The notes below the pieces were generated by a model. It ran no database searches, was not told the DNA's origin, and was given only the letters and a program-made list of their open reading frames with translations. Below, in pieces: positions 18,097 to 27,100 of a stretch of DNA of 64,000 nucleotides. The position numbers and the translations under genes were made by a program. Each line of letters starts with the position of its first letter. The stretch's first letter is position 1. Location of the stretch: assembly GCA_016721465.1 (NCBI GenBank), contig JADKIA010000008.1:186001-250000 (forward strand), in the 5' to 3' direction. Origin of the DNA: Ideonella sp. (GTDB taxonomy: Bacteria > Pseudomonadota > Gammaproteobacteria > Burkholderiales > Burkholderiaceae_C).

Positions 18097-18683
18097 TTTG
18101 TGTTCCTCACGGCGGCGAGCGGCTTCAGCTTTCGCATCAAGCGCTGTCGTGCCGCATCAAATTGCTTGGCGTCAAGGCCGGTTTCCGAGCGCGCTTCCTG
18201 GCCGCTGTATCCCATGATCCACGCCATCAGGACCAGCTCGGCCTCGGAATCACCCTCAACAGCTCGCTCAATCCAGGCCAATTGCTCGCGGCCATCGGCA
18301 ATGTCGGCAGGGCTCAGTTCGTCCAGCGCATGTACGGGCCTTGGGCCACTGTCTGGCGGATCGTCTTCACCTGTGGACACCGTCGCGTATTGATCGATCG
18401 GCGCGTTCGCTGCCTTCTTGCGGGCATTGCTGGCGATGCTGCGCATGGCCACCTTAAGTGTCACCAGCGGCGCAACACCGCGGCGCCAGGTTCGGTCCAA
18501 GCTCACCAGATCAGTCATCGCCTCTTGAAGCAAGTCGTCCGGGCCCATCTCAGCCAATCCGTACGCCGCCATACGCGCAAGGCTGTTGGCGCGAGCCCAG
18601 TCACCAGGTGGCATCGCACCCAGCAATGCCTCCCGTTCGGCCCTGGATAGCTCTTCGTCGTCGGTCGGTTTTGGTGGTTCCAT
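18093..18683 (-). CDS. Divergent sigma-70-like regulator
   Basis: A 196-residue protein. The start MEPPKPTDDEELSR at 18683 is chosen; an in-frame ATG at 18737 adds 18 unlikely residues. A region-2-like segment (GPDDLLQEAMTDLVSLDRTW) and a C-terminal region-4-like helix-turn-helix (MGYSGQEARSETGLDAKQFD) are spaced as in small sigma factors. Region 2 is weakly conserved, so it may be a sigma-like DNA-binding protein that does not direct RNA polymerase. It heads the operon with the hypothetical and ImmA/IrrE genes and is read away from the ubiquitin-like cassette. Confidence 0.65.
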   Translation of the reverse strand: MEPPKPTDDEELSRAEREALLGAMPPGDWARANSLARMAAYGLAEMGPDDLLQEAMTDLVSLDRTWRRGVAPLVTLKVAMRSIASNARKKAANAPIDQYATVSTGEDDPPDSGPRPVHALDELSPADIADGREQLAWIERAVEGDSEAELVLMAWIMGYSGQEARSETGLDAKQFDAARQRLMRKLKPLAAVRNTK

Positions 18684-18811
18684 ATCTCGGCTTCCGAACC
18701 GTATGACTCTTGACAAGCGCGGCTTGGACGCGCGCATCAGAAGAATTCGCTGGCATCCTGGCTGGGGCTGTCGGGAGTCCTACACGGTGCGAACCAACCT
18801 GGAGCACCAGT
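18684..18811. promoter_or_regulatory. Divergent control region of UBL and sigma-like operons
   Basis: A 128-bp spacer separates two operons read in opposite directions. All promoters of the UBL cassette and of the sigma-like/ImmA operon must be here or within the first codons. The UBL ATG has GGAG at 18801-18804. No convincing -10/-35 pair or palindrome was picked out by eye. Confidence 0.5.
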
Positions 18812-19087
18812 ATGAATGCAGAAATCGAAGAAGCCAAAGAAGGGCACCGCCGCGAGGTCGAGATCGTCGTCAACGCCGAACAGCACGTCGTGCGGGTCCA
18901 CCGACTGACGTTCGAAGATATTGTCCGACTGGCCTTCGCGGACGCAGTCTTCAACGACGACATCGTCTACACCGTCACCTACAAGCGCGGGCCGCACCAG
19001 AACCGCGAAGGCTCGCTCGTGGCAGGCGACGCTGTTTCCATCACCAACGGGATGATCTTCAATGCAAAGCGCACTGACAAGTCGTAA
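18812..19087 (+). CDS. Ubiquitin-like protein (single Multi_ubiq-type domain)
   Basis: A 91-residue protein with the beta-grasp pattern of bacterial multiubiquitin repeats: VEIVVNAEQHVV, then LTFEDIVRLAF, IVYTVTYKRGP, GSLVAGDAVSITNGMIFNAK. It carries only one domain, and ends KRTDKS with no Gly-Gly; the last glycine is at residue 80. Such UBLs serve as the tag in bacterial conjugation systems encoded with E1-like enzymes. Without a terminal glycine, adenylation would need trimming or a different chemistry. The ATG at 18812 has GGAG 7 bp upstream. The E1 gene starts within its last 26 bp, so the two are coupled. Confidence 0.82.
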   Translation: MNAEIEEAKEGHRREVEIVVNAEQHVVRVHRLTFEDIVRLAFADAVFNDDIVYTVTYKRGPHQNREGSLVAGDAVSITNGMIFNAKRTDKS

Positions 19088-20240
19088 TCCTGACCTGCTC
19101 AGGCTGCGCGACGAGGGCTACGAAGTGGAAGTTCGGTCCGGACATCTCCTCGTGCACAGCGTTCCATACGTGAATGCGAGCGGGCAGGTGGTACGCGGCA
19201 CGATCATTTCGGACCTGACGTTGGCTGGCGACGCGACGGCGCGACCGGCCAACCACGTGGTCTGGTTCATCGGAGATCACCCGTGCGACCGGGCGGGGCG
19301 CGAGATCACCGCGATCAAGCACGGCACGGCAACCTACCAGCTTGCGGCGGACATCACGGCCCAGCACGCCTTCTCGAACAAACCAGGCGCCGGCTATCCC
19401 GACTACCACGCCAAGTTGACCCGCTACATCGAAATCGTCAGTGCCCCGGCGCAGTCGGTGCAGCCGGGCGTCACCGCACGTACCTACACGCCGGTGCCAG
19501 CGGATGAGGCTGAATCCGTCTTTCGCTACATCGACTCCGCCTCCAGCCGCGCTGGGATCGCAGCCGTCAGTGCCAAGCTGTCGAATCTCCGCGTCGGGAT
19601 CGTTGGCCTGGGCGGCACGGGGGCCTACCTCCTGGACTTCATTGCCAAGACGCCGGTTCGTGAGATCCACCTTTACGACGGCGACCTGTTCCTGCAACAC
19701 AACGCCTTTCGAGCGCCCTCGGCGGCATCGCTGGAAGACCTTCACGCTCAGCCGACGAAAGTCGGCTACCTGTCAGGGCTGTACGCCAAGATGCGGCGAG
19801 GGGTCGTCCCACACCCGGTCAACATCGATGCGGCCAACGTCGGCGAGCTTCTGCAGTTCGACTTCGTCTTTCTCTGCATGGACAGCAGCCCGGCGAAGCG
19901 GCTCATCATCGACACGCTCCAAGCCGCCGGACGCACGTTCATCGACACAGGAATCGGCGTGGAACTGCTCCCGGCCAGGCTCCAACTCTGGGGAATCTGC
20001 CGCGTGACTACCAGCACCCCGGCGCAGCATGATCACGTTGCCCAGCGCGTCTCGTGTGCAGAGAACGACGACGATCTGTACGCCCGCAACATCCAACTGG
20101 CGGAACTGAACGCGCTATGTGCGGTGATGGCAGTGACCAAGTGGAAGAAGTTGTGCGGCTTCTACGTCGACGACGACCGCGAACACGATTCCACCTACAC
20201 GACCAATACAAACCTCCTCACGAGCGACGTGACACGGTGA
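19062..20240 (+). CDS. E1-like ThiF adenylyltransferase with N-terminal DUF6791-like domain
   Basis: A 392-residue protein that would adenylate the C-terminus of the UBL. Residues 1-150 form a separate domain (RLRDEGYEVEVRSGHLLVHS, VVRGTIISDLTLAGD) that I match from memory to DUF6791. Residues 170-370 are a ThiF/E1 Rossmann domain: nucleotide-binding GLGGTG (182-187), YDGD (205-208) with QHNAFRAP, and LCMDSS (271-276). Cys332 in RVSCAEND is a candidate catalytic cysteine but unproven. No separate E2 or JAB protease gene is nearby. Starts inside the UBL gene and overlaps the next gene by 4 bp. Confidence 0.85.
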   Translation: MQSALTSRNPDLLRLRDEGYEVEVRSGHLLVHSVPYVNASGQVVRGTIISDLTLAGDATARPANHVVWFIGDHPCDRAGREITAIKHGTATYQLAADITAQHAFSNKPGAGYPDYHAKLTRYIEIVSAPAQSVQPGVTARTYTPVPADEAESVFRYIDSASSRAGIAAVSAKLSNLRVGIVGLGGTGAYLLDFIAKTPVREIHLYDGDLFLQHNAFRAPSAASLEDLHAQPTKVGYLSGLYAKMRRGVVPHPVNIDAANVGELLQFDFVFLCMDSSPAKRLIIDTLQAAGRTFIDTGIGVELLPARLQLWGICRVTTSTPAQHDHVAQRVSCAENDDDLYARNIQLAELNALCAVMAVTKWKKLCGFYVDDDREHDSTYTTNTNLLTSDVTR

Positions 20241-20701
20241 AGCAGCTGCACTACACCTTCCAGTTCGTGGAGTACATGCCAAAGGCTCTCGACGAAGGCG
20301 TCCTGTACGTCTCGATGACATACGCCACGGCCAGCCACCAGTGTTTCTGCGGCTGCGGCATGAAGGTGGTGACGCCGCTGTCGCCCACAGACTGGCGGCT
20401 GACATTCAACGGCGACACCGTCTCGCTCGACCCTTCGGTCGGCAACTGGAGCTACCCCTGTCGGTCACACTACATCTTGCGCGGTAATAGGGTCGTCTGG
20501 GCCGGGCCCATGTCAGCGGGGCAGATTCGTGTCGTACGGGAGAGCGACGCTAGAGACAAGGCACGCTACTACGGGCAGCGGGTAGGCCGAATGGCCACCG
20601 CTGCGTCTGAACCCCTGGTGCCGGATGTGCCGGCATCTGCCCCTCGACCTGAGCATGAAGTCCAGCGGTCAATATGGAGGAGGCTGCTTGACTTCTTCTA
20701 G
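20237..20701 (+). CDS. DUF6527-like Cys-rich partner of the E1/UBL pair
   Basis: A 154-residue protein that starts with GTG overlapping the E1 stop (GTGA). The core HQCFCGCG...VTPLSPTDW...SVGNWSYPCRSHY carries four cysteines and a histidine that could form a zinc site resembling a treble clef. From memory this matches DUF6527, a family found beside multiubiquitin and ThiF genes. A role as E3-like or target-binding factor is speculation. The C-terminus is a short basic helix (SIWRRLLDFF). It is the last gene of the cassette. Confidence 0.78.
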   Translation: MKQLHYTFQFVEYMPKALDEGVLYVSMTYATASHQCFCGCGMKVVTPLSPTDWRLTFNGDTVSLDPSVGNWSYPCRSHYILRGNRVVWAGPMSAGQIRVVRESDARDKARYYGQRVGRMATAASEPLVPDVPASAPRPEHEVQRSIWRRLLDFF

Positions 20702-20785
20702 GAGGCGCCCGGGTGCTCACGAGTTTGGCGTTCAGTCGAGTTCCTCAGGCTCGAGTGAACTAACCTGGGAAATGACAGCAGGTAG

Positions 20786-21050
20786 ATGAACGCACGTAGT
20801 CCATCGGTTCCCGAGCATGCTTCTGCTCCACATGCGACCCGCGAAGACCTCTACCAGCAAGTCTGGCACGAACCCATGTTGCATGTAATAGAGCGGCGCG
20901 GCGTCTCGTCGAGCTTCCTGGGCAGGGTATGCACGGTGATGAACGTGCCGTCCGCCCCGCGGCTACTGGGCAAAAATCGAGTTCGGAAAGGCCGAACCTC
21001 AGCCACCATTGCCCGATGCGCGCGCTACTCGCGTGGAAGAGCCCAGATGA
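20786..21050 (+). pseudogene. Frameshifted remnant of a helix-turn-helix protein
   Basis: The first frame reads TREDLYQQVWHEPMLHVIER and RGVSSSFLGRVCTVMNVPS, a known N-terminal motif of many bacterial proteins (LYEQVW-EPM...NVPxPPRGYWAK). The expected PRGYWAKIEFGKAE continues one base out of frame from about 20960 and stops at 21050. The original gene was probably longer. The stretch 20702-21177 contains nothing else I recognise. Confidence 0.6.
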
Positions 21051-21177
21051 GCGATAGCCGATCACCTCGTGATTGGCCGCAGTGCCAACTACCAGTCGAG
21101 CGAAACGTCGCTCCGCCACGGCTTTGCATTGACTGTCGTGCAAACTGCTAGGTGGTCAAAGGATAGGGAGAAGCAAG

Positions 21178-22632
21178 ATGAACTTCTACAGAAGCGCGAT
21201 GCAGCGCAGCGCCGTGGCGCCTGTCAATGCGCAATACCCGTGCATAGTCTACTGGTATGACAACTGGGACGACTACAGCTACAAGACCCTATATCACTTG
21301 ACCTACTGCAAGAAGGACGGCACAACCGTATTCCTCGGGGATGTCAAGATCCTCATGAAGGACGCTCAAGTCACCGAGCTGCCGAAAGAATTTACGGATC
21401 TCGGCCCAGACTTCTTTAGTCTCGGTCAGGAACTTGCGTATTACAAGAACTTCAGAAATTCGTTCCCTAGGACCCATCGAAGTCTGCTTGGTGCGCTCAA
21501 CGACGTAGTGGTGAAGCCGCAGCTCTTGGACGCCGTAGAAACTACAAGTGGATTTCGGAACTCTCTAATTCGTTTCAACGATGCGAAGATCGCTCTCCGC
21601 GACGGTCAGGCAGTTCTCGAAGGCGGCGCGCGTGAGAAGGGGTACAGCTTCCGCTATACAGGAGAGATTCCTGGAGCTCAAGCCGGAATATCCATCCAAG
21701 TGGATCTGAAGCCGAAGGACCCTGTGCCCGGCAGAGTTCTTGCAATTATTGGCAGAAACGGTGTCGGTAAGACTCAGTTTCTTGCCAAGCTTGCGCGAGA
21801 CCTGGCGACGCCCAAGCGCATGTCCAAGGAAACCGTCGATCAGATAGAGGCCGCGTTTGATCCCACGCGACCACTGTTCTCTCGAGTTGTAGCCCTGTCG
21901 TTTAGTGCGTTCGATAGATTTCAGCGGCCTGAGCCAAAGGAGTTCTTTAGCTACATTTATTGTGGAGTTAGGGACGACAGCGGGGGTTTATCGCGCACAG
22001 CCCTCGAGGCAAGGCACCTTCAGTACCTGAAGCGCATCAAAGAGCAGGACCGCGGCTACCTTTGGGATGAACACGTGGCGAACGTGATGGGTGTGTCGGT
22101 TGGCGCGGTTTCCCTCAAGCGCACAATTCAGGAGCTTGAAGAGGGAAAAACACTGTCGATGAGCTCGGGTCAGTCAATCTTGACCTACTTTATTTCTGCT
22201 GCATTGGCTTATCTAAAGGAAGACTCACTGGTCCTGTTTGACGAGCCCGAGATTCACCTGCATCCAAATGCAGTGGCCTTGTTGATGCAGACGCTTCAAG
22301 AGTTGCTGAAGGAGTTCGACTCTTACGCAATTGTTGCGACGCATTCTCCGGTGGTCATACAAGAGGTTCCCCGTAAGCGGGTAATTCGCTTTGAACGTGA
22401 GGGGAACTTTACGACGGCTCATCAATTGGATCAAGAGTCCTTTGGAGAAAACATAGCTGAGCTGACTCGGCAGGTGTTTGAGACTGTTGAGATCCCCAAT
22501 TTTTACAAGGAGACGTTTAAGGCTCTGGTCAAGAAACGGACTTTGGAAGAGGTGGCGGCGCTTTTCGACAACCGACTTAGTTTGCATGCCACGGCCTACC
22601 TAGCGTCGTTGTACGAGGATAACGATGCATAA
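21178..22632 (+). CDS. ptuA: Septu-like PtuA ATPase (SMC/ABC type)
   Basis: A 484-residue ATPase. An N-terminal region of about 150 residues of unknown fold precedes the ATPase: Walker A GRNGVGKT (192-199), ABC-like signature MSSGQ (328-332), Walker B LVLFDEPEIHLHP (351-363) and H-loop His389 in ATHSP. In Septu systems PtuA forms a scaffold that controls the nuclease PtuB and responds to phage. The start ATG has AGGGAG 8 bp upstream. The HNH gene overlaps its end by 8 bp, the usual Septu layout. No reverse transcriptase is present, so it is not a Retron-Septu. Low GC marks it as acquired. Confidence 0.8.
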   Translation: MNFYRSAMQRSAVAPVNAQYPCIVYWYDNWDDYSYKTLYHLTYCKKDGTTVFLGDVKILMKDAQVTELPKEFTDLGPDFFSLGQELAYYKNFRNSFPRTHRSLLGALNDVVVKPQLLDAVETTSGFRNSLIRFNDAKIALRDGQAVLEGGAREKGYSFRYTGEIPGAQAGISIQVDLKPKDPVPGRVLAIIGRNGVGKTQFLAKLARDLATPKRMSKETVDQIEAAFDPTRPLFSRVVALSFSAFDRFQRPEPKEFFSYIYCGVRDDSGGLSRTALEARHLQYLKRIKEQDRGYLWDEHVANVMGVSVGAVSLKRTIQELEEGKTLSMSSGQSILTYFISAALAYLKEDSLVLFDEPEIHLHPNAVALLMQTLQELLKEFDSYAIVATHSPVVIQEVPRKRVIRFEREGNFTTAHQLDQESFGENIAELTRQVFETVEIPNFYKETFKALVKKRTLEEVAALFDNRLSLHATAYLASLYEDNDA

Positions 22633-23470
22633 GCTGAGGCGTGTTAAAGGTAGTCCGAGTGGCTACCTTGCAGAAATCATCGATTGCAAGTCCGGGGACA
22701 GGGGCGACCGATTGGAGGCTTTGAAGTCGCGTCTTGCCAATCGCTACGCCGTGCTGGAGGCCGCCTATACAGTCGCAGATCTGGGCGGCGTGGCAGTTTC
22801 TACGTGGACGCCTGCAGCACGCAGCGACTTGCTGCACTGCTATGAGAGCACCGTAAAGTCCCTTGAGACACTCAAGTCCCTCATCAAGCAGCGCCAACCC
22901 GAGGGACTCAGGGATTTGTGCCCTTACTGTGGAATCGGACCAGCTGTCCAATTCGATCACTATCTGCCAAAGGCCAGATATCCCGAGTTCAGCGTCCATT
23001 CCTACAACCTGGTGCCATGCTGTGGTCCGTGCAATGGGCTCAAGAGCGAAACGTGGCTTGAGGCCGGGGTTCGGGTATTTCTTAACATTTACATCGACTC
23101 GCTTCCCACGGCGCCTATGCTCAAGCCGAGCGTCACTTGGTCAATCAGAGGTGGAAGAAGCGTACCGAAGGTTTCCTATGCGCTGGTTAGGCCGGCACAT
23201 TTCCGAGCTGGAAAATTCAGAATCATCGAAAAGCACTTCGAAAAGCTTGAGCTATTGGATCGCTACAAGGACCAGTCGCACTCGGAATTCACAATTCTTC
23301 GCGATGCGGCGCTTGCTCGAGAGGCAAACACCGTCGCGACACTACGAAGGTTCTTGCTGCAATTCCTCGAGAGGCGCAAGGAAACCTTAGGTCCTCTGAA
23401 TTGGAAGGTCGCCTTGTATGAGGAACTCATCACCCATAGACCCTTCCTTGGCGAGTGCCTGGCTACGTAG
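22625..23470 (+). CDS. ptuB: Septu-like PtuB HNH endonuclease
   Basis: A 281-residue HNH nuclease. The His-Me finger has a zinc-binding CxxC (Cys99, Cys102), the catalytic FDHYLPK (Asp111-His112), the Asn in YNLV (128) and a second pair CCGPC (132-136) with NGLK. An N-terminal helical region (residues 20-95) and a helical C-terminus flank it. PtuB is the DNA- or tRNA-cleaving effector in Septu-type systems; the actual target here is unknown. Overlaps ptuA by 8 bp, so translation is coupled. A strong hairpin follows the stop. Confidence 0.82.
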   Translation: MHKLRRVKGSPSGYLAEIIDCKSGDRGDRLEALKSRLANRYAVLEAAYTVADLGGVAVSTWTPAARSDLLHCYESTVKSLETLKSLIKQRQPEGLRDLCPYCGIGPAVQFDHYLPKARYPEFSVHSYNLVPCCGPCNGLKSETWLEAGVRVFLNIYIDSLPTAPMLKPSVTWSIRGGRSVPKVSYALVRPAHFRAGKFRIIEKHFEKLELLDRYKDQSHSEFTILRDAALAREANTVATLRRFLLQFLERRKETLGPLNWKVALYEELITHRPFLGECLAT

Positions 23471-23480
23471 GACAAGCTAG

Positions 23481-23523
23481 GCCCATACGCGTTGCGGTCT
23501 TCTTGATCGCGACGCGGATGGGC
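23481..23523. terminator. Long hairpin behind the ATPase-HNH pair
   Basis: Arms GCCCATACGCGTTGCG (23481-23496) and CGCGACGCGGATGGGC (23508-23523) pair over 16 positions with one mismatch and one G-U, with an 11-nt loop. There is no T-run, so it may be a terminator, a bound site or an element boundary. Confidence 0.5.
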
Positions 23524-23531
23524 TGACAAGA

Positions 23532-23888
23532 ATGAAGCCCATAGATCTCCAACAAAGAGCGCAAATTGTGGCTCGCGCCGCCGCGACAGGGTCGCGTGCG
23601 AATACCCGGAACGTTACGGCATTTCTGGCGGAAGCTTATAGAACGACTAGCTGCGCTCCCTCCATCCGGATGCCTGCGGTGCGACTGTTGTTGCGCGAGT
23701 ACCTGGACGGATGCGCGGCAGTTGCGGCAAATGTCCCGATTGTCAGTAGGCTGGGAAGGGTAGGAGTGTTTCTGGTCAAGCTCCGTGCTGCTCGAGCGCA
23801 GTCTCTGCCTGACGCGGCATGGCAATTGGACTTGCTGGACTGGCTTTGGCTGCAAGTCACTCAATTGGACAATTTGCTGATCGACTAA
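23532..23888 (+). CDS. Hypothetical small protein at the island edge
   Basis: A 118-residue reading frame with protein-like composition: VRLLLREYLDGCAAVAANVP and a C-terminal helix AAWQLDLLDWLWLQVTQLDN. I do not recognise it. No clear ribosome-binding site stands before the ATG. The opposite strand is also open, with poorer composition. It starts 8 bp after the hairpin and is the last possible gene of the island. Confidence 0.35.
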   Translation: MKPIDLQQRAQIVARAAATGSRANTRNVTAFLAEAYRTTSCAPSIRMPAVRLLLREYLDGCAAVAANVPIVSRLGRVGVFLVKLRAARAQSLPDAAWQLDLLDWLWLQVTQLDNLLID

Positions 23889-24170
23889 TTCGATCAGTAT
23901 CGCGACAAAGCGCGGCAACGTTACCTGAGTAGCGCAGGCCCGTGTGCGAACATAAGAACAAGACTCGCTCGAGGCGCTGCTCTTTGGGAAGAATCCGTCT
24001 GGCCGACATTCGAGGGCAACAACTTTGGCGCGCGGGTAGGTCAGTCGCAACAACTCATGCACGCCCTCGATTTGCCCTGTGGCGCGGCCCTAGCCAAGTC
24101 CTTGTCAGGTCTCACCTGCCAGAGCAAGTAATCTGGCGCCCTACGGTTCTTGTCGGCCTCTTGGTGGCGC
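23889..24170. other. Island right-edge spacer without recognisable gene
   Basis: I see no gene, tRNA or clear attachment site in these 282 bp. GC rises towards the following cyclase gene, so the island boundary probably lies here. Confidence 0.4.
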
Positions 24171-27100
24171 TCAAGCCGCGCTACTGCCCTCGCCCCAACG
24201 TTGCACGATCTCGCGGTGCAGCTTCACCGCGCCGAGCACCCGGTTGCGGACTTCAGGCAAGGCGATGGCCTGCACCTGCCGCATCAACTCGGCATGCGCC
24301 AGTTCGAGCTGTGCCCGGGCCTGTTCATGGCCGGCCGCAGCCAGCACCTTGTGCACGGCCAGGCGCGTGGCGAGTGACTGGACGCCAGCATCCAGCGACC
24401 CGGGTTCGGTGATCGAAGGCAGCGCCTGCAGCACCGTCTGCAGGGCGGTGGCCAGCTCGCCGCGTGCCGCGCGCGCCTCGGCCTGACGCAGCCGCACCGA
24501 CAGCGCGCCGGGCGCCTCGCCACGCTCGGCGAAGTCGTGCTCGAGGGCCTGCCATTCAGCCTGCGCTGCGGCGTGCTCACCCGACTCGGCCAGGGCCCAG
24601 GCCTTCACCGCACGCGCCTCCGCAAAGTTGACGCGATGCCCGATGCGCCGGTACACGGCAATGGCCTGCTCCGAACGCTCGAGCGCGCGTGCCGGGTCGC
24701 CCTGGGCCAGCGCGAGCAAGGCCGCGACGTTGTGCGCCTGGGCCGACTGCGCCAGCAGCCCGATGCTCGACCCCAGGCGCAGGGCGTTGTCGCCGTGGAA
24801 TTGAGTTGCCGCGAAATCGGCGTGCTCGAGCGCGCAGTCGGCCAAGGCGCCTTCGCAGAGTGCCTCCAGCCGCACCTCCCCACAGACACGCGCCTTCAGT
24901 GATGCCTCGGACAAGGTGCGCACGCGCGCGGCGCTGTCGTGGGTCTTGCCGTACAGCTCCACGGCAACGAGCAGCAGCTGCACCTCATAGATGCCCTGGC
25001 TGCTGCCCTTGCCGCGCTCGGCCGTCAGGCGTGCCCAGCGCAGGCCCGTTTGCAACGCACTGTGCGCGCGATCGAAGTCGCGCCGCACGATGGCCAGCCA
25101 GGCCACCTCGCCCCAGGCGAGCGCCGCGTGCAAGGCATCATCGCAACGCTCGCTGGCCTGCACCGCGGCCTCGGCCAGCGGCAGCGCGCCCGCATAGTCG
25201 CCCAGGCGATCGGCCAGCAGCGCACGCTGCGTCAACACTTCGGCACGCAGCCGGTCGTCGTCCAGCGATTCGGCAATGCGCCACCCGTCTTCCAAAGCCA
25301 ACTGCTGCGTGGCGCGATCGCCGACCACATCGCAGGCCCGGGTGCGCACCATCTGCAGCGCAAAGCGCGGCCGTGCGTCAGGCTCGAAGGGCAGGTGCAA
25401 GGCGCGCTGGCAGTACAGCTCGGCCAGCGCATTGGCGTGCCGCTTGCTCGCATGCACCGCGGCGCGCCGGTACCAGTCGAAAGCCCGCGGCAGGTCGCCG
25501 GCACGCTCGTAGTGGTCGGCGGTCACGGCCAGGTACTCGGCGGCACGGTCGCCCACGCGGTCGGCCAGCCAGGCCGCCGCGCGGGAATGGCCCTCGCGGC
25601 GCACCGACGGCAGCACGGTGTCGTAGCTCACCTGGTGCAGCAGATGGTGGTGGAAGCTTTCCTCCACGCTGCCCTCGAAGGCCGTCGTCGGCCGACGCTG
25701 CACCATGCCGCGCTTGACCAGGGCCGGCAGTTCGCGCCCCGCATCGGCGCGCAGTTGCAGCAAGGCATCGTCCCAGAACACCGGGCCGACGATGGCTGCC
25801 GATTGCAAGGCGCGGCGCTCGCCCTCGCTCAGCGCATCGATGCGTGCCTGCAGCACGCCGGTGAGCGTGGGCGGCACGCGCGCTGCGCCCAGGCGCTGCT
25901 CGTCGACCCGCCAGCCCGCCTCGGCGACGACGATGGCGCCGTCGTCAATGAGCATGCGGACGATCTCTTCGGCGTAGAAGGGGTTGCCTTCGGCCTGCCC
26001 ATCGATCAGCCTGGCCAACGCGGGCGGCACCACCGGCAGATGGCGCAGCAGCGCCCGGGTGAGCAGCTCGCGCTGCGCGTCGGCCAGCGGCTGCAGGCTG
26101 AGCAGCTCATGCTGCGGCAGGCCCTGGCCCCAGCTCGGGCGGCGGTCGATGAGCTGCGGGCGCGCACCCATCACCGCGAGAAAGGGCCCCGTGGCCTGGG
26201 CACACAGCTGCTGCAGCGCGTCCAGCGAGGCGTCGTCTGCCCATTGCACGTCGTCGAGCAGCAGCACCACGGGCGAGCCGTCGCTGGCGGCCAGCCGGCG
26301 CAGCCACAGCGCGAACGCCGCCAGCGCGCTTTCGCGCAGCAGCCGCGCATCGTTGCGCAAGCCCGCCAGCGTCGGGTCGTCGCCGAAGTCGATGCCCACC
26401 AGCTGGCCCAGCGCTGCGGCCGGTGGGTCACCCGGCTCGTTCAACCAGGGCAAGAGGCCCTCGAGCAGCTTGCTGCGAGCCACCTCGGCGCCGTCGCTGT
26501 CGGCGATGGCCAGACGCCAGGCGAGCAGCTCGCGCAGCAGGCCATAGGGCTGCATGAAGCTGGCCGGCTGCAATCGCGCCAGCAAGAGCCAGGCGCTGCG
26601 GGTGTGAGTGGCCAGCAGGTGCTGCAGCTCGTGCAGCAGGCGGCTCTTGCCGATGCCCGGGTCGGCCAACACGGTCAGGCAATGGGCCGACGGTGTCTTG
26701 CACACGGCCTCGAAGGCACGCAGCAGTTGACCCAGTTCATCGCTGCGCCCGACCAGCGGTGTTTCCTGACCTTCGACGCCCCGTGCAGGCAGGCGGAACT
26801 GGCGCGGCTTGATCCGCTCGACAAGCCAGCTGCGGATCGGCGCTTCCACGCCCTTGACGCTGATGGGCTCCTGCGCCTGCACGTCGAACACGCCACGCAC
26901 GAGATTCCAGGTGTCGTGGCTGATGCGCAGGCCGCCCGGCGGCGCGGTTTGTTCCATGCGCGCGGCAATGTGCACGGCCTGGCCACGCAGCGTGTTGTCG
27001 CCGTCGACGCCGCCGCCGCGCAGCACCGTTCCGGTGTGGATGCCCACTCGCACGCCGAAACCCGCATGGCCATGCTGCTGAGCCACCTGTTCGCCCAGGC

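Noticed and set aside
21178..23470. Retron-Septu
   Set aside because: ATPase and HNH genes fit, but there is no reverse transcriptase or msr/msd-like region nearby.
23463..24062. A minus-strand frame of 199 codons at the island edge
   Set aside because: Cys/Ser/Arg-rich composition without motif; it covers the hairpin and the better plus-strand frame. Kept out of the gene list.
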